Of a stretch of DNA of 48,964 nucleotides, positions 1 through 8,184 are shown one piece after another. The first letter of the stretch is position 1, and every line of letters begins with the position of its first letter. Under the pieces are notes generated by a model. It saw only the letters and a list, made by a program, of their open reading frames with translations. It searched no databases and had not been told where the DNA came from. The position numbers and the translations under genes are program-made. The stretch comes from Oceanospirillum multiglobuliferum (GTDB lineage: Bacteria; Pseudomonadota; Gammaproteobacteria; Pseudomonadales; Halomonadaceae), in contig NZ_FUXG01000024.1 of NCBI RefSeq assembly GCF_900167095.1, positions 1 to 48,964 on the forward strand, written 5' to 3'.

Positions 1-293
1 AAGGCAAAGAGATGGCTAAGCATGCGGAAATCACGCAACGTACAGGTGTAGCGATCTATTTTTGTGATCCACACAGTCCGTGGCAGCGGGGAAGCAATGA
101 GAATATCAATGGCCTAATCCGCCAATATTTACCTAAAGGAACGGATCTGTCAGTGCACAGTCAGGAGCAGTTGGATGCGATTGCTTATGAGTTGAATATC
201 AGGCCTCGGCAGCGTTTTGAATACCGATGCCCCATTGAAGTAATTAGTGAAGTGATGGCGAAAGAATATAATACCACCACATTAGTTCAGTAG
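1..293 (+). CDS. IS30-family transposase, C-terminal part (5' end outside window)
   Basis: This is the last ~97 codons of a DDE transposase; the reading frame is open to the left edge of the window. The segment SPWQRGSNENINGLIRQYL carries the W-x-R-G-x-x-E-N-x-x-G-x-x-R signature that surrounds the catalytic glutamate of IS30 family enzymes, followed by the usual tail with NIRPRQRF and a P-I-E-V ending. The enzyme would cut and join the ends of its own insertion sequence. The IS right end should lie just after the stop, around 294-335, but the partner inverted repeat is outside the window so the exact end cannot be fixed. It may be intact upstream; only the 3' part can be judged. Confidence 0.9.
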   Translation, partial: GKEMAKHAEITQRTGVAIYFCDPHSPWQRGSNENINGLIRQYLPKGTDLSVHSQEQLDAIAYELNIRPRQRFEYRCPIEVISEVMAKEYNTTTLVQ

Positions 294-554
294 CGTGTTG
301 CACTCAGAGTCTGCAACCGCCCCTTTTATAAATGGCCGTGCTTGGTTATAAATAGCCAGACTAAAAAGCCCCGCTAACGCTACGCTCTAACGACAGCGCG
401 CGGGGAAAATAGCTCTGAAAAGGTGTAGCAAAGCCACACCGGATAACACGCTGAATTAACGTGTTATCCGCTGATAGCCTTGTAATTTATATGATTTCTA
501 TCGTAGTAAAAAAATGATAGGCTAATATTATTTTAATTTTTCAGGATTATATAA
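294..554. other. Intergenic, no gene; contains IS30 right end and a perfect inverted repeat
   Basis: No coding sequence is supported. The first ~40 bases should hold the IS30 terminal repeat. Bases 440-450 (CGGATAACACG) and 460-470 (CGTGTTATCCG) form a perfect 11-bp inverted repeat with a 9-base loop and no following T-run, so it is not a convincing terminator. The stretch 470-554 is AT-rich and leads into the broken gene at 555. Confidence 0.6.
440..470. repeat. 11-bp perfect inverted repeat
   Basis: CGGATAACACG, a 9-base loop, then CGTGTTATCCG. The outer bases read ATAAC...GTTAT as in an integron R''/R' pair, but the whole structure is only 31 bp and lacks L boxes, so it is not called attC. 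A protein-binding palindrome or an RNA hairpin are both possible. Confidence 0.6.
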
Positions 555-1117
555 ATGATTGCTTATCACGGTGTTTATAAAGGAGAGATTTTAGTTTTAA
601 TTGAGAAATCCAGTATGATTTACTTGGAAAAAGAATCCCTGATAAGGATAGGTTATCAGTATGCTATATCGGATGATAAAGAGGTTCTTATCGACACCGT
701 TTTTAATTTGGCGAAGAGTACTAATGATTTCAATCTTATTGGCAAACTTAATGAATTGCTTGATATATCATCTGGTTACTCTTATAGCGAGAGTCAAAAA
801 GACATCGTTGGAAAAATATCGAAATCTATTTTTATAGAACGCATTGTTTTGACTGCTATTTTTTTTATTTCTATTGCTTCATCTTTATATAAACCAAGCT
901 TTTTTTCTCGAAAGGTAGAAAGCTGCTTGAAGACGCGAAGAACGATCAGGCTTTTTACGGTATGCAGCTTGGCTGCAGTTTGTATTTGAGCAATAAATTC
1001 TATGGTTCTGAAGTTTGGGTGAGTCGCTATAGGTATACTTTGATGGTTATTGGTACTATCATTTGGGGATATGGCGATTTAATTCATACGGCTTTGTGGA
1101 CTTTTTTATTTAAATAG
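555..1117 (+). pseudogene. Hypothetical protein gene broken by a frameshift, AT-rich
   Basis: The first frame opens at ATG 555 and stops at 989. Translation in a second frame from the T7 run at 900-906 continues sensibly (KLLEDAKNDQAFYGMQLG ... then SRYRYTLMVIGTIIWGYGD) to a TAG at 1115-1117. The two parts together would give a protein of about 187 residues with a hydrophobic segment near residues 96-112 and a second one near the C-terminus. The T8 run at 859-866 and the T7 run at 900-906 are the obvious slippage points, so this is either a single-base indel mutation or a sequencing error. The gene is much more AT-rich than the core genes, which fits recent acquisition between mobile element remnants. 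I do not recognise the family and assign no function. Confidence 0.55.
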
Positions 1118-1720
1118 TTAAGAGCCCGCACTGATTGTGACAGACTCTTGATTTTTACTTCACAAGATGCAGCTTAAACTCTTTTGGTGGAGTAGGCTGC
1201 TTGACGTGTTTAGCCTTAATTACAGAAACATCTGTAATAACCAATCCAAATATCAAAACCCCACTACACCAAAAATCGATGACAAGGATTTGGATGGGCT
1301 CTCTGTTTTATCAGTAAAGATTAAAGTTTACCCTGCATCGAGTTCTCAAACTCTGCTACTTTTCCCGTCTATTCTGGCATTCAGTTTAAGTCCAACGCCT
1401 TCTCGATAAAATATGAAACAAAAAACCTTGACGCACAATCTCTCAGTATTGCTAGAAGAGAAAACCATGTATTCGCCTATGAGTACAAGATCATCAAAAC
1501 TAGTACCACAAGACAGCAACTATCCCTTTCTTATTATTTTTGATCATAACAACTTAACTGGAGAAAATTCGGACACCCATTCATTTGTATCTGAAAAATC
1601 AACATACGACACCGTCATGATATAAATGCTTAGACTGTGCCTCACCGTGCAGCCATGCACAATCCACTCGTTCGGCGTACTGTTTTAGCTTGTTTAAACA
1701 GCCTATCGCTCGGTTAAGTT
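1118..1720. other. Gene-poor stretch, probably decayed mobile DNA
   Basis: Short open frames here (80 and 70 codons) have no ribosome binding site and no recognisable domain, so I do not call them. On the minus strand, about 1631-1745 reads as an open stretch of roughly 35 residues (including NRAIGCLNKLKQYAERVDC) in a different frame from the Y1 transposase start next to it. It looks like a fragment of another protein joined to that remnant, but I cannot name it. Confidence 0.4.
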
Positions 1721-1825
1721 TCAACCCATCTGGCGGCATAAAAACGTACGGCGAACACAACGGGCAATGCAGTGATAGTAAGGGGTATCCGATGGGCAGA
1801 TTTGTTCTGAGCGAGCGCGGGTCAT
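1721..1825 (-). pseudogene. Remnant of Y1 (REP-associated, IS200-like) transposase, N-terminus only
   Basis: On the minus strand an ATG at 1825 follows a perfect AAGGAGG with a 7-base spacer. The peptide begins [18 protein letters not shown] and continues [12 protein letters not shown], the typical start of REP-associated tyrosine transposases (Y1_Tnp, HUH superfamily), up to the first conserved block. The frame then hits a TGA at 1721-1723 after 34 residues. The HUH motif and the catalytic tyrosine, which normally lie further on, are absent, so this is a truncated and inactive relic. Preservation of the ribosome binding site suggests the break is fairly recent. Confidence 0.65.
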
Positions 1826-2143
1826 GGTGTATCCTCCTTGATGAACAAGCTATTCCTTAGCGGTTGAGTTCAATGTAGACCATGTTTTCTAGAGGGCCTA
1901 GTTTTTATGAGTGTCCTGTTTTTTTGACCCAAGTCTTATATCGAATGTGCATGATTCTCTGTGTATAATTCGACCAGATTTCTTTATCCGTATATCTGCC
2001 TTGTACTTGATTGTACCCTCTGTGGTTCCTCTCTTTGTAATAGTCGCCATAATGCGCCCCAAAACAAGTGGTGCGCCTTGCTAAAAATGGTGCACTTTGG
2101 GTGCAACAATATACAGAAAAAGCTAGAAAACACGCATTTAATA
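1826..2143. other. Upstream region of dusA, no gene
   Basis: An open frame in phase with dusA runs from 1961, but its first 61 codons have no similarity to the family and are cysteine-rich noise. A TATAAT-like hexamer lies near 1965, though without a good -35 box at the usual distance. A promoter for dusA is expected somewhere here, but no site is secure. Confidence 0.4.
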
Positions 2144-3211
2144 ATGGGTATATGCACAGTGCTAAACACGTTTGAATTAGAAGAAAATACTTTAAAATCA
2201 ATAGATTACGGCTGCCAACGCTTCTCCGTTGCCCCTATGCTGGACTGGACTGATCGGCACTATCGTTATTTTGCGCGCCTGTTGTCAAAAGAGGCGCTGC
2301 TTTACACCGAGATGGTCACAACAGGTGCAATTTTATTTGGTAATAACACCGAGCGCTTTCTAGGATTTAACGCACAAGAGCACCCTGTTGCATTGCAGTT
2401 GGGTGGCGGCAATCCAGAAGAGCTTGCTAAAAGCACTGCTATTGCTACCGAATATGGTTTTGATGAGATCAATTTAAATGTGGGCTGCCCCAGTGATCGG
2501 GTGCAAAACAATATGATTGGGGCTTGTTTAATGGCGCATCCGCAGCTGGTTGCTGATTGTGTGCAGGCGATGCAAGCATCGACTGACAAGCCTGTTACGG
2601 TTAAGTGCCGTATTGGTATTGATGAGCAAGACCCTTATCAGATTTTGCCTGAGTTTATTGAGACCGTTGCGAAGACTGGGTGTCGCAGTTTTACAATTCA
2701 CGCCCGTAAAGCTTGGCTTAAAGGGTTAAGTCCTAAGGAAAATCGTGAAATTCCGCCTTTAGATTACGACATTGTTTACCAGATGAAGCAGCGTTACCCA
2801 GAGCTGAACATTGTGATCAATGGCGGAATTACGCAGTTCGAAGCAATGCATCAGCACTTGGCGCATGTAGATGGGGTGATGGTTGGGCGCGAGGCGTACC
2901 AAAATCCTTATATTTTGGCTCAGGTTGATCAGCAGTTGTTTGGCCGCGATACCCCTATGATTTCACGCCACGATGCTGTGCGCTTAATGCTGCCTTATAT
3001 TGAGCAACAGGTTTCTGCGGGCTGTTATTTGAATCATATCAGTCGTCATATGCTAGGAATTTTTCAGGGCTGTGCAGGTGGCCGTAAGTTTCGTCGCTAC
3101 CTTAGTGAAAATGCCCATAAACCGGGTTCTGGCCCTGAGGTATTAGAGCAAGCATTGGCATTAGTTTCGGAGCAAGCGCTTTTAGATACGCCAGAAAAAG
3201 AGCACGCTTAA
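2144..3211 (+). CDS. dusA: tRNA-dihydrouridine(20/20a) synthase DusA
   Basis: An FMN enzyme that reduces uridine 20/20a in the D-loop of tRNA using NADPH. The family blocks are present in order: [14 protein letters not shown] near residue 26, GGGNP (87-91), the catalytic cysteine in NVGCPSDRV (Cys115), the VKCRIGID strand, [17 protein letters not shown], and the FMN phosphate loop [14 protein letters not shown]. The core matches DusA rather than DusB or DusC. The start is uncertain: ATG 2144 gives 355 residues, near the usual 330-345, while the in-frame ATG at 1961 would add 61 unlike residues; no good Shine-Dalgarno is seen at either. It is single and chromosomal, downstream of a mobile-element strip. 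dusA is a known integration target for genomic islands, which may explain that neighbourhood. Confidence 0.93.
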   Translation: MGICTVLNTFELEENTLKSIDYGCQRFSVAPMLDWTDRHYRYFARLLSKEALLYTEMVTTGAILFGNNTERFLGFNAQEHPVALQLGGGNPEELAKSTAIATEYGFDEINLNVGCPSDRVQNNMIGACLMAHPQLVADCVQAMQASTDKPVTVKCRIGIDEQDPYQILPEFIETVAKTGCRSFTIHARKAWLKGLSPKENREIPPLDYDIVYQMKQRYPELNIVINGGITQFEAMHQHLAHVDGVMVGREAYQNPYILAQVDQQLFGRDTPMISRHDAVRLMLPYIEQQVSAGCYLNHISRHMLGIFQGCAGGRKFRRYLSENAHKPGSGPEVLEQALALVSEQALLDTPEKEHA

Positions 3212-3225
3212 TATTTTAAAGCGTG
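3203..3225 (-). terminator. Hairpin between dusA and the STAS gene, acting on the minus strand
   Basis: CACGCTT (3203-3209) and AAGCGTG (3219-3225) form a 7-bp stem. Read on the minus strand it is followed by GCTCTTTTTCT, a usable U-tract, so it probably ends the convergent STAS gene. It overlaps the last codons of dusA. There is no T-run on the plus side. Confidence 0.5.
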
Positions 3226-3245
3226 TGTCAGATAAGGTTGCCAAC

Positions 3246-3749
3246 TTAATGAGAGGTAATATTGGGTTGGCAACTTTCTAGGGCAAAGACAACAGGTGCA
3301 AATTCTTCTTTGTTGTGAGGGTTTAGCCCCATTAGCACACGATGTGCGTCTATCACTTTTTGCCTAATACTTTCAACGCACTCATCTAAAATAGGCGCCT
3401 CAGTTAAAGGCTGATTAAGCTCTATTGGTTCGTGTACCATTAGAAAATAATGTTCAAAGCCCATTGAAATCAAAATACGTGTAATGTCTTCTCGGGTGCT
3501 GATGATGGTGGGTTTTTGACTGATTTGCCCTTTTGTACTTACCGCAATTTTAGCTAATAACCCTAGGGCTGTACTGTCAATGCCTTCTGTTTCAGTCAAG
3601 TCAATCACTACGGATTTTAGACAACCTTGGCAGAAAATTCGTTTCAGCAAGGCATCAATCGTCGAACAAAGTGTCAAGCGTACATCGCCCATAAACTTCA
3701 GAACATAAACGCCTTGATTTTCAGCGATTAGAATTTTGCCATTTTGCAT
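3246..3749 (-). CDS. STAS-domain anti-anti-sigma factor (HsbA/SpoIIAA-like)
   Basis: A 167-residue cytosolic protein with an N-terminal STAS fold (residues ~5-105): GVYVLKFMGDVRLTLCSTID, then VVIDLTETEGIDSTALGLLAKI. The serine of DSTALG is the conserved phosphorylation site that lets such proteins switch partners between an anti-sigma kinase and a phosphatase. The ~60-residue C-terminal extension is unusual for a bare STAS domain. It starts one base after the stop of the upstream receiver-PP2C gene, so the two are translationally tied and the phosphatase very likely acts on this protein. The arrangement resembles HsbR-HsbA of Pseudomonas, which links a partner-switch to flagella or c-di-GMP; assigning that role here is inference. 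Confidence 0.85.
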   Translation of the reverse strand: MQNGKILIAENQGVYVLKFMGDVRLTLCSTIDALLKRIFCQGCLKSVVIDLTETEGIDSTALGLLAKIAVSTKGQISQKPTIISTREDITRILISMGFEHYFLMVHEPIELNQPLTEAPILDECVESIRQKVIDAHRVLMGLNPHNKEEFAPVVFALESCQPNITSH

Positions 3750-3750
3750 A

Positions 3751-4914
3751 TCAAGTGTCCGATATGGTCAACATTGTGACATCATCAGGTGAGCTTTTCA
3801 TACCCATCTGATTGAACCATTGCACTAATCCAGCGTGATCTCCAGCAAACTGTTGTGCAAGTGATAACAGTTGGCTTTCTTTCTCTGCAAGGGTGTTATT
3901 TTTCATCACTTCAAAAACCCCGTCTGAAAAGAGCGAGAGATGGTAACGCGGGTGCAACAATAACTCAAACTCCTCGTAAGTCGCATCGGCAAAAAGTCCA
4001 ACAGGTAGACCTTTTTCTCCAATAAATTGCGTTTGGTCAACACTATGTAGTATGGGAGTAGGAAATTGAGCACCATTGCTATAACGCAATAGATGTTGGC
4101 GTTGGTCTATTACGCCGATAAATATAGTGAGATGCTTGCCTAGCGAGGTATCGAGTAGTTCTTGATTCACTTCTGTTAGGATCTGAGCCGTTGAGATCAA
4201 TTGGCCTCGTTCCAAACGCCTAGTCACATAGCGACGAATAAACACTCTTAACAGAATTGTAATAAAGGCGGATGAGGCTCCGTGCCCTGACACATCTGCC
4301 AAATAAAATAGCACTCGATCTGTGTCTATAGGTAAGTAATCCACGACGTCACCACTCAAATAAAGAGATGGGCAGATTGTATGCTCAAACGTCATACCGC
4401 CATGTTGCCAAGGGGTTTGGGGTAGCATTCTCTGCTGCACGTAGCGTCCGGCTTGCTGGTCTTGGCGCAAAACATCTAGGCTTGTCATCAGCTCAAGATT
4501 AATCTGCTCTAGTTCAGTATAGGTCTGTATGCTCTGTCGTGCATCTCGCATACGGGTAACTGCGCGACTTAACACTAATGACGCCAATTTTGAGTGGCTT
4601 TCAGGGTTTAAAATATAATCGTCTGCTCCTGCTTCTAACGCTTTAATCACAACGTCATGCTGACATTCATCAGCCCACAATACTAGTGCATAAGTGCGTT
4701 GTGAATCGAGCCAAGGCTCTAACCTGAACAAATCACCAAAGCTAGACAGCTCGAATATGACAAGTTCAATATTTGAGCTAAGCTTTTCAGGAGAGAAATC
4801 TGATGCGAGGGTTTGAATAGTAATGGTTTGGCATAGCTGCTCAAATGGCGACTTCCCTTTGCATTGGCTACTATTTGAAGGGATCAAAGCCGCATCTGTG
4901 ATTGTAGAAAACAT
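3751..4914 (-). CDS. Receiver-like domain fused to SpoIIE/RsbU PP2C phosphatase (HsbR-like)
   Basis: A 387-residue protein: receiver-like domain (~45-115), short coiled linker (~118-150), then a PP2C-type SpoIIE domain (~165-385). The phosphatase motifs are visible: SGDVVDYLPI, LADVSGHGASSAF, SLFSDGVFEV and PDDVTMLTI, which carry the metal-binding aspartates. It should dephosphorylate the STAS protein encoded one base downstream. The receiver is odd: the strand that should end in the phospho-accepting aspartate reads VIFELSS, with Glu55 in that place, and the usual lysine of the K-P motif is Asn103 in YILNP. Phosphorylation by a kinase is therefore doubtful; Glu may mimic the active state. 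Its promoter probably shares the 155-bp gap with the divergent PilZ gene. Confidence 0.88.
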   Translation of the reverse strand: MFSTITDAALIPSNSSQCKGKSPFEQLCQTITIQTLASDFSPEKLSSNIELVIFELSSFGDLFRLEPWLDSQRTYALVLWADECQHDVVIKALEAGADDYILNPESHSKLASLVLSRAVTRMRDARQSIQTYTELEQINLELMTSLDVLRQDQQAGRYVQQRMLPQTPWQHGGMTFEHTICPSLYLSGDVVDYLPIDTDRVLFYLADVSGHGASSAFITILLRVFIRRYVTRRLERGQLISTAQILTEVNQELLDTSLGKHLTIFIGVIDQRQHLLRYSNGAQFPTPILHSVDQTQFIGEKGLPVGLFADATYEEFELLLHPRYHLSLFSDGVFEVMKNNTLAEKESQLLSLAQQFAGDHAGLVQWFNQMGMKSSPDDVTMLTISDT

Positions 4915-4952
4915 GATAGCCTTTGACCCTCAAATGTATGAACACCTAGTGT

Positions 4953-4966
4953 AATACCTAGGTATT
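4953..4966. promoter_or_regulatory. 14-bp perfect palindrome between divergent phosphatase and PilZ genes
   Basis: AATACCTAGGTATT is its own reverse complement. It lies 38 bases upstream of the phosphatase start and about 100 bases upstream of the PilZ start. A related half (ACACCTAGTGT) sits just to its left at about 4942-4952. This is a plausible operator for a dimeric regulator of both genes; no regulator is identified. Confidence 0.4.
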
Positions 4967-5069
4967 TTTAGGGAAACACTCAGGTGATATCTCGTTAATC
5001 TTTGTGCCATAGTTAATAAAGACTTCAATTCTAGCAATGATATGTATACAAAATGTGAAGGTGAATTTG

Positions 5070-5363
5070 ATGGATTTTGTACTTTCAGTAGAGAAGCGAC
5101 AGTCTTCACGCATCAAGCTTAACAGCCCTCTTTTGGTTACGCCGAAGCATAGCCCGTCATCAGTGACTGTTTTTTGTCTAGACTTTAGCCACTCTGGGCT
5201 TTCTATTCGATCCCCTGTTCAGCTAAAAATTGGTACTGAGGTCAAAGTGGAGCTGATTAATCCTTTAGCGCCTTTTCAAGCGGAAGCAAAAGTCGTTTGG
5301 GTTCGGTCAGCACCATTAAGCGACCAATTTCATATCGGTTTAGCATTAATCATCGAGGAGTGA
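5070..5363 (+). CDS. PilZ-domain protein, probable c-di-GMP receptor
   Basis: A single PilZ domain of 97 residues. The arginine motif is EKRQSSRIKL (R-x-x-x-R type) and the second binding motif is CLDFSHSGLSI (D-x-S-x-x-G), the two sites that hold cyclic di-GMP; the end KVVWVRSA ... FHIGLALI is the usual final strand pair. The start at ATG 5070 is chosen because AAGGTG lies six bases upstream; an ATG at 5037 would add 11 residues without a ribosome site. It is divergent from the receiver-phosphatase gene. Neighbouring partner-switch and c-di-GMP genes suggest a shared motility or surface-lifestyle circuit, which is inference. Confidence 0.88.
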   Translation: MDFVLSVEKRQSSRIKLNSPLLVTPKHSPSSVTVFCLDFSHSGLSIRSPVQLKIGTEVKVELINPLAPFQAEAKVVWVRSAPLSDQFHIGLALIIEE

Positions 5364-5387
5364 TAGAAGATGTAATTGGCTTAGCTC

Positions 5388-6227
5388 CTATTGACCGAAT
5401 CGCTGTAAAATAAGTTCCCCATTTTTGAAAACAGCAAGTTCGCCTGTTTGCATCGGTGTCCATTGTTCATTATCGGTCAGTGGCTGCGTTGCAATAACGG
5501 TGACAATATCATTAGGCGTGGTCACTTTTTTAAAGTCAACTTGCAGTTCCGTATCGGATAAAACTGCCTCGCCAAAGGGCGCACAACGCGTAATATGGTG
5601 TAACTTTGTTGAACAGTAGGCAAATAGATACTCGCCATTGGAGAGCAGCATATTAAAAACGCCTTTACCTCTAAGCTGTTCACACCAAGTATGAATTGCT
5701 GTGCTTATTTGCTCAATACAGCCTGAACGCTCTACACAGCCACCTAAATCTGATGTACTGCTCTTATCAACTCTATTAGTGCCTATAGGAAAGTTCAGTC
5801 TTAACTGAGCCAATAACCAGCAAAATGCCTGCTCACTATCGGTGGTGCCAACGGGTTGATAAAAACTTGCAGGGAAATGCAATGCAGACTCTTCTAACTG
5901 CCCATTGTGGGCATAACTCCAATGCTGACCCCATAACTCACGATTAAAAGGGTGAGTATTCTCTAAGCAGATGCCACCCACGTTTGCCTGACGGATATGG
6001 CTAATCACGACACGGCTTTTAATAGGATAACGCTGTATTAGGCGTGCAATCTCAGAGTCAACTGATGGATTGGGATCGCGAAACTCTCGATAGCCACGCC
6101 CTTCATAGAATGCGATACCCCAGCCATCTTTATGAGGGCCTGTTCCACCGCCACGCTTCACCAGCCCACTGAAACTAAAGCAGATATCAGTAGGCACATT
6201 GGCGGTCATTCCCATCAGTTCACACAT
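5388..6227 (-). CDS. Class II glutamine amidotransferase domain protein (YafJ-like)
   Basis: A 279-residue Ntn-hydrolase of the glutamine amidotransferase type II fold standing alone. The start is placed at 6227 because the nucleophile must be Cys2 once Met1 is removed (MCELMGM), and AAAGG lies seven bases upstream; a start at 6248 would bury the cysteine. Other family marks are HKDGWGIAFYEGRGYREFRDP, ISHIRQANVGG, ENTHPFNREL, YAHNGQLE and TTDSEQAFCWLL. It should release ammonia from glutamine, but no synthase domain is attached, so the physiological acceptor is unknown, as for E. coli YafJ. It begins 21 bases after the stop of the upstream VWA gene and is probably co-transcribed with it. Confidence 0.87.
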   Translation of the reverse strand: MCELMGMTANVPTDICFSFSGLVKRGGGTGPHKDGWGIAFYEGRGYREFRDPNPSVDSEIARLIQRYPIKSRVVISHIRQANVGGICLENTHPFNRELWGQHWSYAHNGQLEESALHFPASFYQPVGTTDSEQAFCWLLAQLRLNFPIGTNRVDKSSTSDLGGCVERSGCIEQISTAIHTWCEQLRGKGVFNMLLSNGEYLFAYCSTKLHHITRCAPFGEAVLSDTELQVDFKKVTTPNDIVTVIATQPLTDNEQWTPMQTGELAVFKNGELILQRFGQ

Positions 6228-6248
6228 AACGCAGCCTTTACTCTCCAA

Positions 6249-8156
6249 TTATAGTGTCAGGTCGTCACTGTCTTTGCTAGCCTGTTGGCGGGATGCTAAA
6301 CGTCGCTGAACAAAACGGCGATATAGCCAGAATGCGCCTGCAAAAAGCGCGATATTGGCTAGCGCAACACCTGCATAAACCCAAAGCAGGTTGTCTCCGC
6401 TTGGCTTGCTAGGGTTCAACGGTTGATCGTTTGGATCAAGTAGGTTCATGCGTGGCATTGGCTCTTTATCTTCAGCTGAAGAGCTATTGCTGTTGTTACG
6501 ACCACTGCCACTACCATCATTTAAAGGCTGTGCGTTAAGCGCAGAGCCTTCATCAAGAGCGGTTACTTTTGCATCAGCATTTAGTGGAGGGATAACAACA
6601 GGGTCAAGCTCAACATCAAAAGGCTTGCCTTGAACTGTACCTTTAGCAAAAACACGAATCACTTGGCGCTTGCTACGGTCAAGCTCTGGGACATTTAAGC
6701 GCCACTGATCTTTGCTGTTTAACTGCGCTTGTAAAGTTAAGCCCATCACCTCAGCGCTGATCTGAATCTCATTGGCTTTCAGTTCAGGGAAAACTTTATT
6801 GAACAAAATGCGCTCGGCTTGATTCGCTTGATCATACTGAACCTCGCTACTTACAACATCTTGTACAAAGACAGGCTGAGAAATTGATCGCTGGAAGGTT
6901 TTACCGTCTAAGTTCACTTTAATACGGTAGTTGCCTGTATTATTAAACGGGCCAAGCTGAGTATTGAATACACCTACACTACCAGGCTTGCCTGTCATTA
7001 TATCTTTTTGCAGGCTTTGATCATTATCGCCAACCTGCTCTGCTTCCATAGAGACAACTTTTAGGAACTCTTTGCGGGTGATAACTTCACCTTCCTCTTT
7101 AATGGAGGCTTCTAGATCTAAGCTTAAACCCCGAAACAGAGTGGCAGGTACATCACTAACCGACAAGCTTAAGTCTGATACAACTGTGACACGATTATCA
7201 GGGTGTAGCTCTGTTTCAATCAGCCATTCACCATCTTCTGGGTCTGTCACCGTAATCAAGTCGTAGCGTGTTTCATAGTGCCAGCGCACCGTCGATGGGT
7301 GAGTGAGTGAGGTATAGCGTTCACCCTTAGGGGAGATCAAAAACACACGTTGACTATTCGGTTTATGGAATACCAATGCGGTGAATTCATTAATGCTACT
7401 GTCAACTAAGAATCTATTATTATCTAGCGGTACTTGCTCGCTTGGGGCGGTACGATCAAGAGCTTGTACAAATAACTGCATCAGTTCTTCTGCATTATTT
7501 GCAACTGCGGCCAAACCACCTGTGCGCTGAGCAAGCTTTAACATTAGATCTTTATCGGCATTATCTGATAACGCAACAGTATGAATGGTGAAACCTGCAT
7601 CTTTCAAACGAGGTAAAAGATCTAACAAGATATGATCACGGGATTTGTTATTTTCAAACCTCTTTTGCCGCTCAGTGCTGGCTTCAGAGATGTCAACCAA
7701 ACCGTCTGTCAGAAGAATAATGTGTCGCTCAAAGCCTTCGCGTTTACGCTTTGCATCATAAGTAGAGCGCTCTAATGCATTCTCAATGTCGGTAAACAAA
7801 GCATTAGAGGTGATGTCTCGACTATGGCTTCGCGCCAATCGCCGCCAATCTTCATTTACTTTTTCATGTGGTACGAGCAAGTTGACGTAGGCACCAAATG
7901 TCCAGACCCCCGCACGACTGTCCTCTGGCAATAAATCAACCAGCAGATTCAGTGCTGGCACCCTCAAATTATTAGGATCGTTTTCCTTCATACTGCCTGA
8001 AATATCAATTAACACGCGTACATCGGGCTTTACATCTGCAGCCCATGCGTTTGTCATTATCAATCCTGACAGAGCACTCAATACAACAAGCTGCAAAGCA
8101 GTCTGTGTTATCAAACGAGTGAATTTATTACGTATCGATCTCACTGAGGATGCCAT
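6249..8156 (-). CDS. Exported von Willebrand factor A domain protein with C-terminal membrane anchor
   Basis: 635 residues. A signal sequence (~1-40, hydrophobic stretch ending NAWAAD) leads straight into a VWA domain (~45-235) with an intact metal site: DISGSMKEND at 51 and LLTDGLVDIS later. The middle (~240-530) is made of beta-rich repeats like extracellular Ig-type domains. A serine/asparagine-rich linker follows, then one membrane helix (~594-616) and a short basic cytoplasmic tail. It should sit in the periplasm, anchored in the inner membrane, and bind a protein partner through the metal site. The 28-bp gap to the upstream 3TM-winged-helix gene and the 21-bp gap to the downstream amidotransferase suggest an operon. 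Partner and function are unknown. Confidence 0.85.
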   Translation of the reverse strand: MASSVRSIRNKFTRLITQTALQLVVLSALSGLIMTNAWAADVKPDVRVLIDISGSMKENDPNNLRVPALNLLVDLLPEDSRAGVWTFGAYVNLLVPHEKVNEDWRRLARSHSRDITSNALFTDIENALERSTYDAKRKREGFERHIILLTDGLVDISEASTERQKRFENNKSRDHILLDLLPRLKDAGFTIHTVALSDNADKDLMLKLAQRTGGLAAVANNAEELMQLFVQALDRTAPSEQVPLDNNRFLVDSSINEFTALVFHKPNSQRVFLISPKGERYTSLTHPSTVRWHYETRYDLITVTDPEDGEWLIETELHPDNRVTVVSDLSLSVSDVPATLFRGLSLDLEASIKEEGEVITRKEFLKVVSMEAEQVGDNDQSLQKDIMTGKPGSVGVFNTQLGPFNNTGNYRIKVNLDGKTFQRSISQPVFVQDVVSSEVQYDQANQAERILFNKVFPELKANEIQISAEVMGLTLQAQLNSKDQWRLNVPELDRSKRQVIRVFAKGTVQGKPFDVELDPVVIPPLNADAKVTALDEGSALNAQPLNDGSGSGRNNSNSSSAEDKEPMPRMNLLDPNDQPLNPSKPSGDNLLWVYAGVALANIALFAGAFWLYRRFVQRRLASRQQASKDSDDLTL

Positions 8157-8184
8157 TGCCGATCCTTATTCGCTTTAAGTCAGT

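Noticed and set aside
440-470. Inverted repeat considered as an attC site
   Set aside because: Only 31 bp, no L boxes or extrahelical bases; true attC sites here are 55-75 bp.
1167-1625. Two small plus-strand frames (80 and 70 codons)
   Set aside because: No ribosome binding site, no recognisable protein features, in a decayed region.
1961-2143. Long N-terminal extension of DusA
   Set aside because: 61 extra residues unlike the family; normal length is reached from 2144.
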